From assembly GCA_026169575.1 (NCBI GenBank), contig JAPFCT010000087.1, positions 1 through 16,603 of the forward strand: DNA of 16,603 bases, read 5' to 3'. Below, in pieces: positions 1-7,469 of the stretch. The DNA is from Faecalimonas sp. (GTDB lineage: Bacteria > Bacillota_A > Clostridia > Lachnospirales > Lachnospiraceae). A model generated the notes under the pieces. That model was not told the origin of the DNA. It worked only from the letters and a program-made list of their open reading frames with translations, and searched no databases. Within the stretch, counting starts at the first letter, position 1. Every line of letters starts with the position of its first letter. A program made the position numbers and the translations under genes.

Positions 1-503
1 ATCGTATGTCCTTCCTGCCATAAGAACTCTCTGGAACGAAGGAACGGTCTTGTTGTCTTCTCCCAACGAAGTACCGAACACCACTGATTCCAAACCTTCG
101 GAAGATCTCTATAAGACTGCACTGTCTTGCTCCAGTGATCACAGAACAATGTCTCGGATGTTGGTCTGATACACATTCTTTCCTGAAGTTTTTCATTTCC
201 TCCGTGTGTAACCCATGCAACTTCTGGTGCAAACCCTTCTATATGATCTTTTTCTCTCTGAAGAAGATTCTCCGGAATCAACATCGGAAGGTATACATTC
301 TCCACGCCTGTCTCTTTAAATCTGCGGTCTAATTCATGCTGGATATTTTCCCAGATCGCATATCCCGCCGGCTTGATCACCATACATCCTTTTACACTTG
401 TGTAATCGATCAGCTCTGCTTTCTTCACAACGTCTGTGTACCATTGTGCAAAATCATCTTCCATAGAAGTGATTGCTTCTACGAGTTTCTTGTCTTTCGC
501 CAT
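1..503 (-). CDS. proS: Prolyl-tRNA synthetase, type 3 (N-terminal part; gene runs off the left edge)
   Basis: This enzyme charges tRNA-Pro with proline in the cytoplasm. I translated the minus strand from the ATG at 503; it stays open for 167 codons to the window edge, so only the N-terminal third is present. It begins [18 protein letters not shown]. The class II motif 1 region ([16 protein letters not shown]) is followed by IRPTSET and by a motif 2 region ([16 protein letters not shown]), both characteristic of the short archaeal/eukaryal-type ProRS common in Clostridia. The start is supported by an AAGGAG ribosome site about nine bases upstream. The gene is preceded by its own promoter and a T-box leader with a proline codon as specifier, which agrees with the product. 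There is no sign of damage. The usual length of this form is about 480 residues, so roughly 310 residues lie outside the window. Confidence 0.96.
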   Translation of the reverse strand, partial: MAKDKKLVEAITSMEDDFAQWYTDVVKKAELIDYTSVKGCMVIKPAGYAIWENIQHELDRRFKETGVENVYLPMLIPENLLQREKDHIEGFAPEVAWVTHGGNEKLQERMCIRPTSETLFCDHWSKTVQSYRDLPKVWNQWCSVLRWEKTTRPFLRSREFLWQEGHT

Positions 504-614
504 ACTTTTCTTCTCCTTTTCTTTCTCCCATATACAGTCTCGTACATGGTTCTTCTATTCAAACAGTTTATCGGGAGGAAAGACTTTTTCCTTACAGAAA
601 CTGAGATTTTCTAT

Positions 615-658
615 AAAAAAAGAGCCCTTCAATCCCCCTGCAAGGGACCGAAACGCTC
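615..658 (-). terminator. Rho-independent terminator of the proS T-box leader
   Basis: On the minus strand, GAGC then TTTCGGTCCC pairs across a short loop with GGGATTGAAG then GCTC, with one G-G mismatch. A run of seven T follows at 621-615. The 5' arm overlaps the antiterminator (CCCTT at 646-642 is used by both), so the two folds exclude each other, as expected for a T-box switch. Confidence 0.9.
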
Positions 659-872
659 GGCGGTACCACCCTTATTAATCATAACTGTCTCCGGCTGCCG
701 CCATACCCAGCTAAAATTCTCTCTGTTCTCCTTAACGCAGATGTACGCTGTGTTTTCACACAGAAGCTCCAAGGCAGGTTCAATACATCTTCTGCAAGGA
801 TCTCACACCATCTGATCCTCTCTCTGGGGCATATCCTGTATTTACTGATCCTCTTCATCGCTCTTGTTCAGT
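615..872 (-). ncRNA. T-box riboswitch leader, proline-specific, upstream of proS
   Basis: The roughly 370 bases between ytvI and proS are filled by a T-box leader, which senses uncharged tRNA and allows transcription of proS when tRNA-Pro is not aminoacylated. Read on the minus strand, the conserved T-box core AAGGGTGGTACCGCC lies at 673-659. The probable specifier codon is CCT (proline) at 778-776, inside the context GAA-CCT-GCCTTGGAGCT, which resembles specifier loops of known leaders. The hairpin CTGTGT-GAAA-ACACAG at 764-749 would be a middle stem. The antiterminator pairs AAGGG (673-669) with CCCTT (646-642). The UGGU bulge would pair with the ACCA end of a tRNA that has A at position 73, which fits bacterial tRNA-Pro. 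The boundaries and stem I pairing are my hand folding; the class assignment is firm. Confidence 0.93.
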
Positions 873-878
873 AAACTC

Positions 879-907
879 ATTTTAAGAGAATTTTATGCCT
901 TTGTCAA
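879..907 (-). promoter_or_regulatory. Sigma-A type promoter of proS
   Basis: A perfect -35 box TTGACA (907-902) is followed by a 17-base spacer and TAAAAT (884-879). Transcription would start near 872, just before the T-box stem I. The -35 box fully covers the stop codon of the upstream ytvI-like gene (906-904). Confidence 0.85.
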
Positions 908-1989
908 GAAGTCCCTATGCCTTTTTCTGATAGTACCTGCTCCTCTGTTTCATCTTTTTTGAGCACTTCCCTGATAATCTCCCTTCCCGCCAGATATCCG
1001 AACGGTCCCGTGATCACCCCGCTTATGCCAAACAGACGAATCCCCGTGTAGACTGTGACAAGTACCATGATCGCAGGGATCCCGAGATGCTCCCCGATCA
1101 GTTTCGGCTCCAGAAATTCTCTTGTGATATTACAGAGCACAGATAATCCGATATAGACCGCAGCGATCAAAAAATGCCCCTGAAAGGCCTGCACAGCCGC
1201 AAGCGGATAGAGCACGACCGCCGTTCCAAACACGGGAAGTGCATCCAGAAAGCCAATTAATATCCCTAAAAGCAGTGCGTATGGATTTTTTAATATCAGA
1301 AAAGTAACTGTGCACAACGTTGCGATCACAGATAAGATGACCAGCTGGGCTTTCAAAAACATGCCTCCCATATGAAAAATACGTTTTGTGATCCTGACAG
1401 CGTGTCCGTAGCCGCCCCAGTGCGATGCCTTTTCTTTTAACTTATCAAAATCATTGACAAACAAAATGATCGATACAAAAATGATCACACTGACTCCGGC
1501 CACCTCGATCAATGTTTTGGCATATGCCCATGAATTTACCATCAGCTTCGGGACAAACTGCCCTTCGACCTTCTCTGCGAGCATCCCTATCTGCGTCATA
1601 AAAACAGTTTCCAGTTCCGCCGCCTCCATGCCAAAGATCCCACTCAGATTCTGACAGCATTTTTCCAGAAATGTCTCCATCTTTCCCACATAAAAAGCAT
1701 AATGTTCGAGAAAGTAACAGAACTGCTGCAAAAGTGTACTTCCCAAAAACCACACGACAAGTCCCACCACACCTAAGATAGTAAGAAGCAGTCCGCCAAC
1801 GATCACTCCGCAGTTTAACTTTGTATGCACATGGATCTTTCTGACAAGCGGTCTTAACAGATACGCCGCAAGAAAGGCGCAGAAAAATGGGAGTACAAGC
1901 GGTAATACATATTTTATCCCGATATATACTCCCACCGTAACTCCCACAGTCACTGCCACTGTCTTCCATTGTTCTCTCTGCATTCTCAT
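904..1989 (-). CDS. ytvI: AI-2E family transporter / YtvI-like sporulation membrane protein
   Basis: This is a polytopic membrane protein of the AI-2E transporter family (PF01594), most like the sporulation-associated YtvI branch. The 361-residue product has an N-terminal pair of hydrophobic segments (VGVYIGIKYVLPLVLPFF and following), a third hydrophobic segment, a more polar central region, then a cluster of hydrophobic segments. The family's conserved FLDALPVFGT lies near residues 247-256, with a charged tail of about 25 residues at the C-terminus. I chose ATG at 1989. The frame is open to a TTG at 2022, but that codon lacks a ribosome site and lies inside a small hairpin (2028-2012), whereas GGGG lies six bases upstream of 1989. 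ATG at 1983 is also possible. Substrate is unknown. The YtvI name is by overall resemblance; a general AI-2E exporter is the alternative. Confidence 0.85.
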   Translation of the reverse strand: MRMQREQWKTVAVTVGVTVGVYIGIKYVLPLVLPFFCAFLAAYLLRPLVRKIHVHTKLNCGVIVGGLLLTILGVVGLVVWFLGSTLLQQFCYFLEHYAFYVGKMETFLEKCCQNLSGIFGMEAAELETVFMTQIGMLAEKVEGQFVPKLMVNSWAYAKTLIEVAGVSVIIFVSIILFVNDFDKLKEKASHWGGYGHAVRITKRIFHMGGMFLKAQLVILSVIATLCTVTFLILKNPYALLLGILIGFLDALPVFGTAVVLYPLAAVQAFQGHFLIAAVYIGLSVLCNITREFLEPKLIGEHLGIPAIMVLVTVYTGIRLFGISGVITGPFGYLAGREIIREVLKKDETEEQVLSEKGIGTS

Positions 1990-2066
1990 CACCAGCCCCG
2001 TTTTTTCTGCGTCGCCAGACAAACTGGCGGCACGCGGTAGTGATGTTAGTATTTCCGTCCTGCTCT

Positions 2067-2095
2067 TTTTTATGCAGTCCTTTTTACACTTACAA
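2067..2095 (-). promoter_or_regulatory. Possible promoter of the ytvI-like gene
   Basis: TTGTAA (2095-2090), a 17-base spacer and TAAAAA (2072-2067) form a modest sigma-A match, four of six bases in each box. It sits in the 123-base gap between the RluA-type gene and the ytvI-like gene. I see no clear terminator in that gap, so read-through from the RluA-type gene is also possible. Confidence 0.35.
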
Positions 2096-2112
2096 AAGAT
2101 CCAAAAAGTGTT

Positions 2113-2784
2113 CTAAGAAAATGCCGCAAATCCATCTGCCTCCGGCTGGATCTCAAACTGCACCGGCTTCTTTGTTTTTGGATGAAGAAATTCCAGACAA
2201 TATGCACACAGTGCGATCTGCCCTCTTTTTCTTTCTTCCCCGCCATATTTCACATCACCGAGGATCGGACATCCGATCCCGGACATCTGCACGCGGATCT
2301 GATGATGTCTTCCCGTATCAAGCTGAATTTTCGCAAGCGCCTTCCCTTCTGCCCTGCTCAGGATCTCATAGGAAAGCCTGGCTTCCTTCGCTCCTGCATC
2401 TGTCTTCTTACAGATTTTTGATAAATTGGTCCTTCCGTCCTTGATAAGATAATCGGTCAGAATCCCCTTCCCACTCTCCGGAATCCCGCACAAAACCGCC
2501 TTGTAATACTTCCCAAAAGCGCCCGCCTGAAGCTGGCGGTTCAATTCTTTTGCCGCCTGCGGCGTCTTTGCAAATACAAGAATCCCCTCCACCGGCTGAT
2601 CCAGACGGTGGATCACGCCAATGTACGGCTCACGGCCACCTTTCTCCTGCTGAAATCTGTAATTCTTCAGCAGGCTTACCATGTCCTTTGTCTGCATCTG
2701 CTTCGTCTGTACCGGGATACCTGCCGGTTTCCTGCACACGATAATGTCTCTGTCTTCATATAAAATACAATCTTTTATTTCCAC
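2113..2784 (-). CDS. RluA-family RNA pseudouridine synthase
   Basis: This enzyme isomerises specific uridines to pseudouridine in rRNA or tRNA. The 223-residue protein has the catalytic-loop signature HRLDQPVEG (residues 59-67, catalytic Asp62) and the downstream motif TGRHHQIRVQMSG, both typical of RluA-type synthases. There is no N-terminal S4 RNA-binding domain, so it is the short form. The start is GTG at 2784, supported by AGGAAAG about nine bases upstream. It has its own promoter at 2893-2865 and lies behind the spoVG terminator, so it is probably monocistronic or leads into ytvI. Sequence alone does not fix the target uridine, so I give no specific gene symbol. Confidence 0.93.
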   Translation of the reverse strand: MEIKDCILYEDRDIIVCRKPAGIPVQTKQMQTKDMVSLLKNYRFQQEKGGREPYIGVIHRLDQPVEGILVFAKTPQAAKELNRQLQAGAFGKYYKAVLCGIPESGKGILTDYLIKDGRTNLSKICKKTDAGAKEARLSYEILSRAEGKALAKIQLDTGRHHQIRVQMSGIGCPILGDVKYGGEERKRGQIALCAYCLEFLHPKTKKPVQFEIQPEADGFAAFS

Positions 2785-2864
2785 GTTTTCTTACTTTCCT
2801 TTCCTCGTCATTTCTTACCGCTTTGCTGACTGCTCTCCAGCATTTTTAAGCTCTGATGAACAGT

Positions 2865-2893
2865 ACACTAGTTCCTGTTTCTGCATTTGTCAA
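2865..2893 (-). promoter_or_regulatory. Promoter of the RluA-type gene
   Basis: Consensus TTGACA (2893-2888), a 17-base spacer and TAGTGT (2870-2865), just downstream of the spoVG terminator. The leader would be about 75 bases long and contains a short hairpin (TGCTG/CAGCA) with no obvious switch. Confidence 0.65.
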
Positions 2894-2930
2894 GCAAATT
2901 TATCAAGTCCGCTAAAAAACTTCTGTACTA

Positions 2931-2971
2931 AAAAAAACACCGCAAAGATGTTATTTCTTTCATCTCTGCGG
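2931..2971 (-). terminator. Terminator of the glgC-glgD-spoVG operon
   Basis: On the minus strand, CCGCAGAGATG and CATCTTTGCGG form an 11-base stem with one G-T pair around a 10-base A-rich loop, followed by TG and a run of T. It lies about 55 bases after the spoVG stop codon. Confidence 0.92.
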
Positions 2972-3027
2972 CAGTTTCTACACATTTCGTGTCATATATC
3001 AGTGATCTTTCTCTGAAAAATCCGTTA

Positions 3028-3312
3028 TCAGAAAATCGCCTCTTCTGCATTTTCCTCCAGAAGCGCCTGCTCATAATGCTCTAAAATCGTTCTCTGGATC
3101 CGTTCCCTTGTGTTGGAATTAATCGGATGGGCGATATCGCGGTACTCTCCATCGATCGCTTTCTTACTCGGCATCGCAATGAAAAGTCCTTTCTCTCCTT
3201 CGATCACCTTAATATCATGCACTACAAATTCATCGTCCATCGTAATCGATACTACTGCTTTTAATTTTCCCTCTTTTGCTACTTTGCGCACCCGTACATC
3301 TGTAATCTGCAT
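3028..3312 (-). CDS. spoVG: Septation regulator SpoVG
   Basis: SpoVG is a small nucleic-acid-binding regulator. In Bacillus it affects asymmetric septation during sporulation, and in other Firmicutes it acts as a DNA- or RNA-binding regulator of many genes. The 94-residue product begins [11 protein letters not shown] and carries the family core ([21 protein letters not shown], then [10 protein letters not shown] and DIAHPIN). The frame is open to an ATG at 3333, but the start at 3312 has a strong AAAGGGG ribosome site seven bases upstream and matches the family's conserved N-terminus. It begins 23 bases after the glgD stop and precedes a strong terminator, so it is probably the last gene of the glg transcript. 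I see no separate promoter in the 23-base gap; one inside glgD cannot be excluded. Confidence 0.97.
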   Translation of the reverse strand: MQITDVRVRKVAKEGKLKAVVSITMDDEFVVHDIKVIEGEKGLFIAMPSKKAIDGEYRDIAHPINSNTRERIQRTILEHYEQALLEENAEEAIF

Positions 3313-3335
3313 ATTTTTGTCCCCTTTCGTCATCG

Positions 3336-4454
3336 CTACATGGCGTATCTCTCATTTTTTTCTACAACTACTTTTATGCCGTCTTCTCCTACGTGGCGAG
3401 TGTTGGCACGGATCGTATCTCTGCTCTCTACAATACAGTTTTCAATATAGGTATTGTCTCCCAGATAAACATCATTTAAAATGATGGAATTCTTGATCAC
3501 ACAGTTATTTCCGACAAATACTTTCTTAAATAACACTGAGTTCTCCACCGTACCGTTGATAATGGAACCACTTGCGATCAGACTATTCTTCACGCAGGCT
3601 CCCGGATTGTATTTTGCCGGAGGAAGATCGCTTACTTTTGAATATACATTCGGATATTGTTTGAAGAAATAATTTCTCACTTCCGGCCGCAGGAAATCCA
3701 TATTTGTTCTGTAATAGTCATCCACAGTCGCGATATTGCTCCAGTAATTGCTGATCTTATATCCGTAGATCTTCTTTACATTCTTATACCTGATCAGAAT
3801 ATCCTGCACAAAGTCAAATCTTCCTTCTTCCGCACACCGCTCGATCAGATCGATCAGCTGTCTTCTGCGGATCACATAGATTCCCGTTGAAATAATGTTC
3901 GATCTGCTCAGCACCGGCTTCTCCTCAAATTCCTCGATCCGGCAGGAGTCGTTCATTTTCACTGTACCATAACGGCTGACGTCTGCATCTTCATCCATCT
4001 CTTTGCAGACAACGGTGATGTCTGCCTTCTTCGCAATATGGTATTCCAGCACCTTATTATAATCGAGCTTGTACACCGCATCCCCCGATGTGATGATCAC
4101 ATATGGCTCATGGCATTTCTTAAGGAAATCAAGGTTCTGATAGATCGCATCCGCAGTTCCTCTGTACCAGTATCCGTTCTCCATTGTGATCGTCGGTGTA
4201 AATACATAGAGACCGCCCTGTTTTCTTCCGAAATCCCACCACTTGGAGGAGTTCAGATGCTCATTTAATGATCTCGCATTGTATTGTGTCAATACTGCTA
4301 CTTTCTGGATATGTGAGTTTGACATATTGCTGAGTGCAAAGTCGATACTTCTGTAGCTTCCCGCTACCGGCATCGCTGCAACCGCTCTTTTATGTGTCAG
4401 TTCACGCATCTTGCTGCTGTTTCCGCCCGCTAAAATAATTCCTACTGCTTTCAT
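3336..4454 (-). CDS. glgD: Glucose-1-phosphate adenylyltransferase, GlgD (non-catalytic/regulatory) subunit
   Basis: GlgD partners GlgC in the ADP-glucose pyrophosphorylase of Firmicutes, which makes ADP-glucose for glycogen synthesis in the cytosol. The 372-residue protein has the nucleotidyltransferase fold followed by a left-handed beta-helix (hexapeptide-type repeats, about residues 285-350). Key catalytic features are degraded compared with the neighbouring GlgC: the pyrophosphorylase loop reads AGGNSSKM instead of AGGQGSRL, and the KVAKPAV segment reads KRAVAAM. SGD (residues 123-125) and FEEKP remain. This is the expected pattern for a GlgD that modulates GlgC rather than catalysing alone. 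The ATG at 4454 lies two bases after the glgC stop, with the ribosome site (AGGTGAATAGGG) inside the end of glgC, so the two are translationally coupled. Confidence 0.97.
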   Translation of the reverse strand: MKAVGIILAGGNSSKMRELTHKRAVAAMPVAGSYRSIDFALSNMSNSHIQKVAVLTQYNARSLNEHLNSSKWWDFGRKQGGLYVFTPTITMENGYWYRGTADAIYQNLDFLKKCHEPYVIITSGDAVYKLDYNKVLEYHIAKKADITVVCKEMDEDADVSRYGTVKMNDSCRIEEFEEKPVLSRSNIISTGIYVIRRRQLIDLIERCAEEGRFDFVQDILIRYKNVKKIYGYKISNYWSNIATVDDYYRTNMDFLRPEVRNYFFKQYPNVYSKVSDLPPAKYNPGACVKNSLIASGSIINGTVENSVLFKKVFVGNNCVIKNSIILNDVYLGDNTYIENCIVESRDTIRANTRHVGEDGIKVVVEKNERYAM

Positions 4455-4456
4455 CC

Positions 4457-5725
4457 CTATTCACCTACCTTAATTAATGTTTCACCACTTGCAAGCTCTC
4501 CGTTTTTGTAATCCTCTTTTGATGTCACACCACTAATGGCGGTATTCTTTCCGATCTGTACATCGGATGGGATCACAGAATCTTCCCCAATCGTCACAAG
4601 TCCAAATCCATAGATATCCGGTCTCATCTTATTTGGCGTATCGCTTCCCGTTCCAAGTGTGACATTATCCCCAATCTGGACATTCTCCGCGATGATCGCC
4701 TTATCGATCACACAGTGATCCCCGATCACTGCATCCTTCATAATGATGGAATCCCGTACAATACTTCCTTTTCCGATCGTTACACCGGAACTGATCACAG
4801 AACTATGTACCTCTCCGTAAATATCGCATCCATTTCCGACAATACTCTTCTCTACCACAGACTGGTCTGAAATATAATGCGGCGGTAAAATACCACTGTT
4901 TGTATAAATTTTCCAATATTCCTCATATAAATTAAATTCCGGAATAATATCTATTAACTCCATATTTGCTTCCCAGTAGGATCCCAGCGTTCCGACATCT
5001 TTCCAGTATCCATTGTATTCGTATGCAAATAGCCGCTGTCCCTTCTCGTGACAGTACGGTATGATATGTTTTCCGAAATCGCATGCCGGCTGCTCAGACA
5101 ATGCCTTCAGCGCTTCCTTTAATACCGGCCAGCTGAATATGTAAATTCCCATGGAAGCAAGATTGCTTCTCGGATGCGCCGGCTTCTCTTCAAACTCACG
5201 GATCCGGTTATCCTCATCTGTAATAACGATACCAAAACGGCTTGCCTCCTCGATCGGCACCGGCATCGCCGCAATCGTGACGTCCGCATGATTTTCTTTA
5301 TGGAAATCCAGCATCACTTCATAATCCATCTTGTAAATATGGTCTCCGGAAAGGATCAGTACATAATCCGGATTGAACATCTCCATATAATTCATATTCT
5401 GGTAGATCGCATTCGCAGTACCTGTATACCACTCACTGCTTGTACTCTTCTCGTATGGTGGAAGCACTGTCACCCCTCCGACATTGCGGTCCAGATCCCA
5501 CGGAATTCCAATTCCAATATGTGTGTTCAGACGTAATGGCTGATACTGAGTCAGTACGCCGACTGTATCAATCCCTGAGTTGATACAGTTACTTAATGGA
5601 AAGTCAATGATTCTGTATTTTCCCCCGAATGCAACTGCCGGTTTTGCCACCTTTGAAGTAAGAACACCTAACCTGCTGCCTTGTCCACCTGCCAACAACA
5701 TTGCAATCATTTCTTTTTTTATCAT
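4457..5725 (-). CDS. glgC: Glucose-1-phosphate adenylyltransferase, catalytic subunit GlgC
   Basis: GlgC converts glucose-1-phosphate and ATP to ADP-glucose and pyrophosphate, the committed step of bacterial glycogen synthesis. The 422-residue product contains the intact pyrophosphorylase loop AGGQGSRL (residues 12-19), KVAKPAV, the metal-binding [10 protein letters not shown] (residues 126-135) and the sugar-phosphate-binding FEEKP (Lys181). The C-terminal third is a beta-helix rich in isoleucine/valine hexapeptides ([25 protein letters not shown]). The frame extends to 5779, but the ATG at 5725 has an AAGGAG site seven bases upstream and the longer version would run through the promoter. 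It is the first gene of glgC-glgD-spoVG and is transcribed divergently from murC. Confidence 0.98.
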   Translation of the reverse strand: MIKKEMIAMLLAGGQGSRLGVLTSKVAKPAVAFGGKYRIIDFPLSNCINSGIDTVGVLTQYQPLRLNTHIGIGIPWDLDRNVGGVTVLPPYEKSTSSEWYTGTANAIYQNMNYMEMFNPDYVLILSGDHIYKMDYEVMLDFHKENHADVTIAAMPVPIEEASRFGIVITDEDNRIREFEEKPAHPRSNLASMGIYIFSWPVLKEALKALSEQPACDFGKHIIPYCHEKGQRLFAYEYNGYWKDVGTLGSYWEANMELIDIIPEFNLYEEYWKIYTNSGILPPHYISDQSVVEKSIVGNGCDIYGEVHSSVISSGVTIGKGSIVRDSIIMKDAVIGDHCVIDKAIIAENVQIGDNVTLGTGSDTPNKMRPDIYGFGLVTIGEDSVIPSDVQIGKNTAISGVTSKEDYKNGELASGETLIKVGE

Positions 5726-5758
5726 GTCGTCACTCCTTCTAAGTAATTTAATGGTAGT

Positions 5759-5787
5759 ATTATAGCACGAAAGTGCCAAAAAATGAA
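5759..5787 (-). promoter_or_regulatory. Promoter of glgC (extended -10) with an internal palindrome
   Basis: On the minus strand a perfect TATAAT (5764-5759) is preceded by TGC, an extended -10. The -35 position holds only TTCATT (5787-5782), 17 bases away. The palindrome GCAC-GAAA-GTGC (plus strand 5765-5776) lies within the spacer, placed like an operator. The start would be near 5752 and the leader about 27 bases long. Confidence 0.75.
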
Positions 5788-5853
5788 TATTTTTTACATA
5801 AATAATTGTATTTTTAAAAAACTTTTTATCTATATTTTACAAAAAATTATAGT
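5788..5853. other. AT-rich core of the glgC/murC divergent promoter region
   Basis: About 65 bases made almost entirely of A and T, with several A or T tracts of five or more, lie between the two divergent promoters. They are well placed to act as an UP-element or curved DNA for both. No gene is visible here. Confidence 0.5.
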
Positions 5854-5882
5854 TTGGCTTTTCTTCCATATACCGTTATAAT
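5854..5882 (+). promoter_or_regulatory. Promoter of murC
   Basis: TTGGCT (5854-5859), a 17-base spacer and perfect TATAAT (5877-5882). The start would be near 5889, giving a leader of about 55 bases before murC. Confidence 0.8.
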
Positions 5883-5943
5883 ATAATGAAAGTGCGTAAA
5901 ATATTACTATTAATTTAATTTTCCAATAAACGGGAGTGTACTT

Positions 5944-7323
5944 ATGTATAAAATAAATTTTCAAAGTCCGGTCCATGTCCATTTTATCGGGATCGGCGGT
6001 ATCAGCATGAGCGGTCTTGCTGAAATTCTCTTGAAAGAACACTTTACAGTAACGGGATCCGATTCCAAAGAATCACCCCTTACAAGACATCTGACTGATC
6101 TTGGAGCTGTCATCCATTATGGACAGAAGGCAGAAAATATAACCGGCGATATCGATGTTGTCGTCTATACCGCTGCCGTACATGCAGATAATCCTGAGTT
6201 TATCGCGGCAAAAGAACATCAGATCCCGATGCTGACCCGCGCAGAACTGCTCGGACAGCTGATGACAAACTACAAGACACCGATCGCAGTATCCGGGACT
6301 CATGGCAAGACAACGACCACTTCCATGATCTCTCATATCCTGCTCGCAGGAGATACGGATCCGACGATCTCTGTCGGCGGTATTTTAAAGATCATCGGAG
6401 GAAATATCCGTGTCGGTCACTCGGATGTATTTATTACAGAGGCATGTGAATATACGAACAGCTTCCTGGATTTTCTTCCAAAGATCGGGATCATCTTAAA
6501 TGTAGAAGAAGATCACATGGATTTCTTCAAAGATCTCGATGATATCCGCAATTCCTTCCACCGGTTCGCCGCGCTGCTTCCGGAGGATGGCACACTGATC
6601 ATCAACAGTGAGATCGAGCAGTACGAGCAGATCATTTCCGGTCTGGACTGCAATGTCATCACATATGGCATCCGCCACGATGCAGATTACACCGCACAGA
6701 ATATCGCATATGACGAGATGGGAAATGTCTCTTTTGACCTGATCATCCACGGCATCAAAAAAGACCGTATCTCTCTCTCTGTCAACGGGGAACACAATGT
6801 ATCGAATGCACTTTCCGCAGTCATTACCGGACTGCTGCTTGGCATCGACCTTGAGACGATCAAAAAAGGACTTCTGTCCTTTACCGGCACTGACCGCCGC
6901 TTCGAATACAAAGGATCTCTCAACGGGGTCACGATCATCGATGACTACGCGCACCACCCGACAGAGATCGAGGCAACGCTGTCGGCTGCACAGCACTATC
7001 CACACAGAGAGCTCTGGTGTATTTTCCAGCCGCACACTTACACAAGAACGAAGGCATTTTTCCATGAGTTTGCAAAAGCGCTGACGCTTGCAGACCATGT
7101 GATCCTCGCGGATATCTATGCTGCCAGAGAGACGGACACACTTGGTATGTCCTCAGAGGCGCTTTCCGAGGCGATCCAGGAATTAGGCGGAGATTCCTGC
7201 TATTTTTCATCGTTTGATGAAATCAAAGACTTTGTGAAAGAAAAATGTATCCACGGTGATATGTTGATAACTATGGGCGCCGGAGACGTTGTAAACATAG
7301 GAGAATCATTGTTATCCATATAG
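5944..7323 (+). CDS. murC: UDP-N-acetylmuramate--L-alanine ligase
   Basis: MurC adds L-alanine to UDP-N-acetylmuramate using ATP, the first amino-acid step of peptidoglycan precursor synthesis in the cytosol. The 459-residue protein is full length. It shows the N-terminal Rossmann-type HFIGIGGISMSGLAEIL (residues 13-29), the ATP-binding GTHGKTTTT (118-126), EACEYTNSF (166-174), NGEHNVSNAL (281-290), GTDRRFE (315-321) and DDYAHHPTEI (333-342), all Mur ligase hallmarks. The ATG at 5944 has GGGAG seven bases upstream. The last codons are built from a DnaA-box-like sequence (TTATCCATA at 7312-7320), with perfect DnaA boxes starting right after the stop. No terminator separates it from dnaD, so read-through into the replication genes is possible. 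Confidence 0.98.
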   Translation: MYKINFQSPVHVHFIGIGGISMSGLAEILLKEHFTVTGSDSKESPLTRHLTDLGAVIHYGQKAENITGDIDVVVYTAAVHADNPEFIAAKEHQIPMLTRAELLGQLMTNYKTPIAVSGTHGKTTTTSMISHILLAGDTDPTISVGGILKIIGGNIRVGHSDVFITEACEYTNSFLDFLPKIGIILNVEEDHMDFFKDLDDIRNSFHRFAALLPEDGTLIINSEIEQYEQIISGLDCNVITYGIRHDADYTAQNIAYDEMGNVSFDLIIHGIKKDRISLSVNGEHNVSNALSAVITGLLLGIDLETIKKGLLSFTGTDRRFEYKGSLNGVTIIDDYAHHPTEIEATLSAAQHYPHRELWCIFQPHTYTRTKAFFHEFAKALTLADHVILADIYAARETDTLGMSSEALSEAIQELGGDSCYFSSFDEIKDFVKEKCIHGDMLITMGAGDVVNIGESLLSI

Positions 7324-7387
7324 TTATCCACATTATCCACATTATCCACATTCTTTCTTATCCACAAAGAATGGCGATTTATCCAAT
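7312..7387 (+). promoter_or_regulatory. Cluster of DnaA boxes between murC and dnaD
   Basis: Four perfect copies of the strong DnaA box TTATCCACA lie on the plus strand at 7324-7332, 7333-7341, 7342-7350 and 7358-7366. The first three abut exactly with a 9-base period; the fourth follows after seven bases. Imperfect copies flank them: TTATCCATA at 7312-7320, inside the end of murC, and TTATCCAAT at 7379-7387. The array ends about 33 bases before the dnaD -10 box, so DnaA bound here could control dnaD-dnaC-prs, block read-through from murC, or titrate DnaA. No dnaA or dnaN is nearby, so I do not call it oriC. Confidence 0.88.
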
Positions 7388-7396
7388 AAAAAGTCC

Positions 7397-7425
7397 TTTT
7401 TAGAATTTCCTTCTGATGCTATAAT
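7397..7425 (+). promoter_or_regulatory. Promoter of dnaD-dnaC-prs (extended -10)
   Basis: TGC followed directly by TATAAT (7420-7425) forms an extended -10. The matching -35 position (7397-7402, TTTTTA) is poor, which would suit a promoter that depends on an activator or on its extended -10. The start would be near 7432, about 38 bases before the gene. Confidence 0.65.
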
Positions 7426-7469
7426 ACCAGTACATTGAAGAGGATTTATCAGAAAGGTACGGTGTAAGG

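Noticed and set aside
475..546. Short upstream reading frame beginning [10 protein letters not shown] that overlaps the proS start
   Set aside because: It has only a poor ribosome site and no family match by eye; it is most likely chance in an A-rich leader.
336..815. Plus-strand open frame across the proS start and T-box region
   Set aside because: It runs antisense through proS and the T-box leader, with a composition unlike protein; a shadow frame.
2012..2028. Hairpin CGCCAG-loop-CTGGCG near the ytvI-like start as a riboswitch or operator
   Set aside because: A six-base stem alone is not enough. It was used only as an argument against the TTG start at 2022.
2081..2112. Hairpin ACACTT/AAGTGT after the RluA-type gene as terminator
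   Set aside because: The stem has six weak pairs with a 14-base loop and is followed by A rather than T on the minus strand.
2813..2848. 11-codon reading frame in the leader of the RluA-type gene
   Set aside because: No ribosome site and no regulatory codon pattern.
6496..7098. 200-codon minus-strand frame inside murC
   Set aside because: It is antisense to conserved Mur ligase motifs and has no recognisable domain.
7312..7469. The DnaA-box array as the chromosomal origin oriC
   Set aside because: Only DnaA boxes are seen; there is no dnaA, dnaN, rpmH or clear unwinding element next to it. A regulatory or titration site explains it as well. Genome-wide skew would decide.
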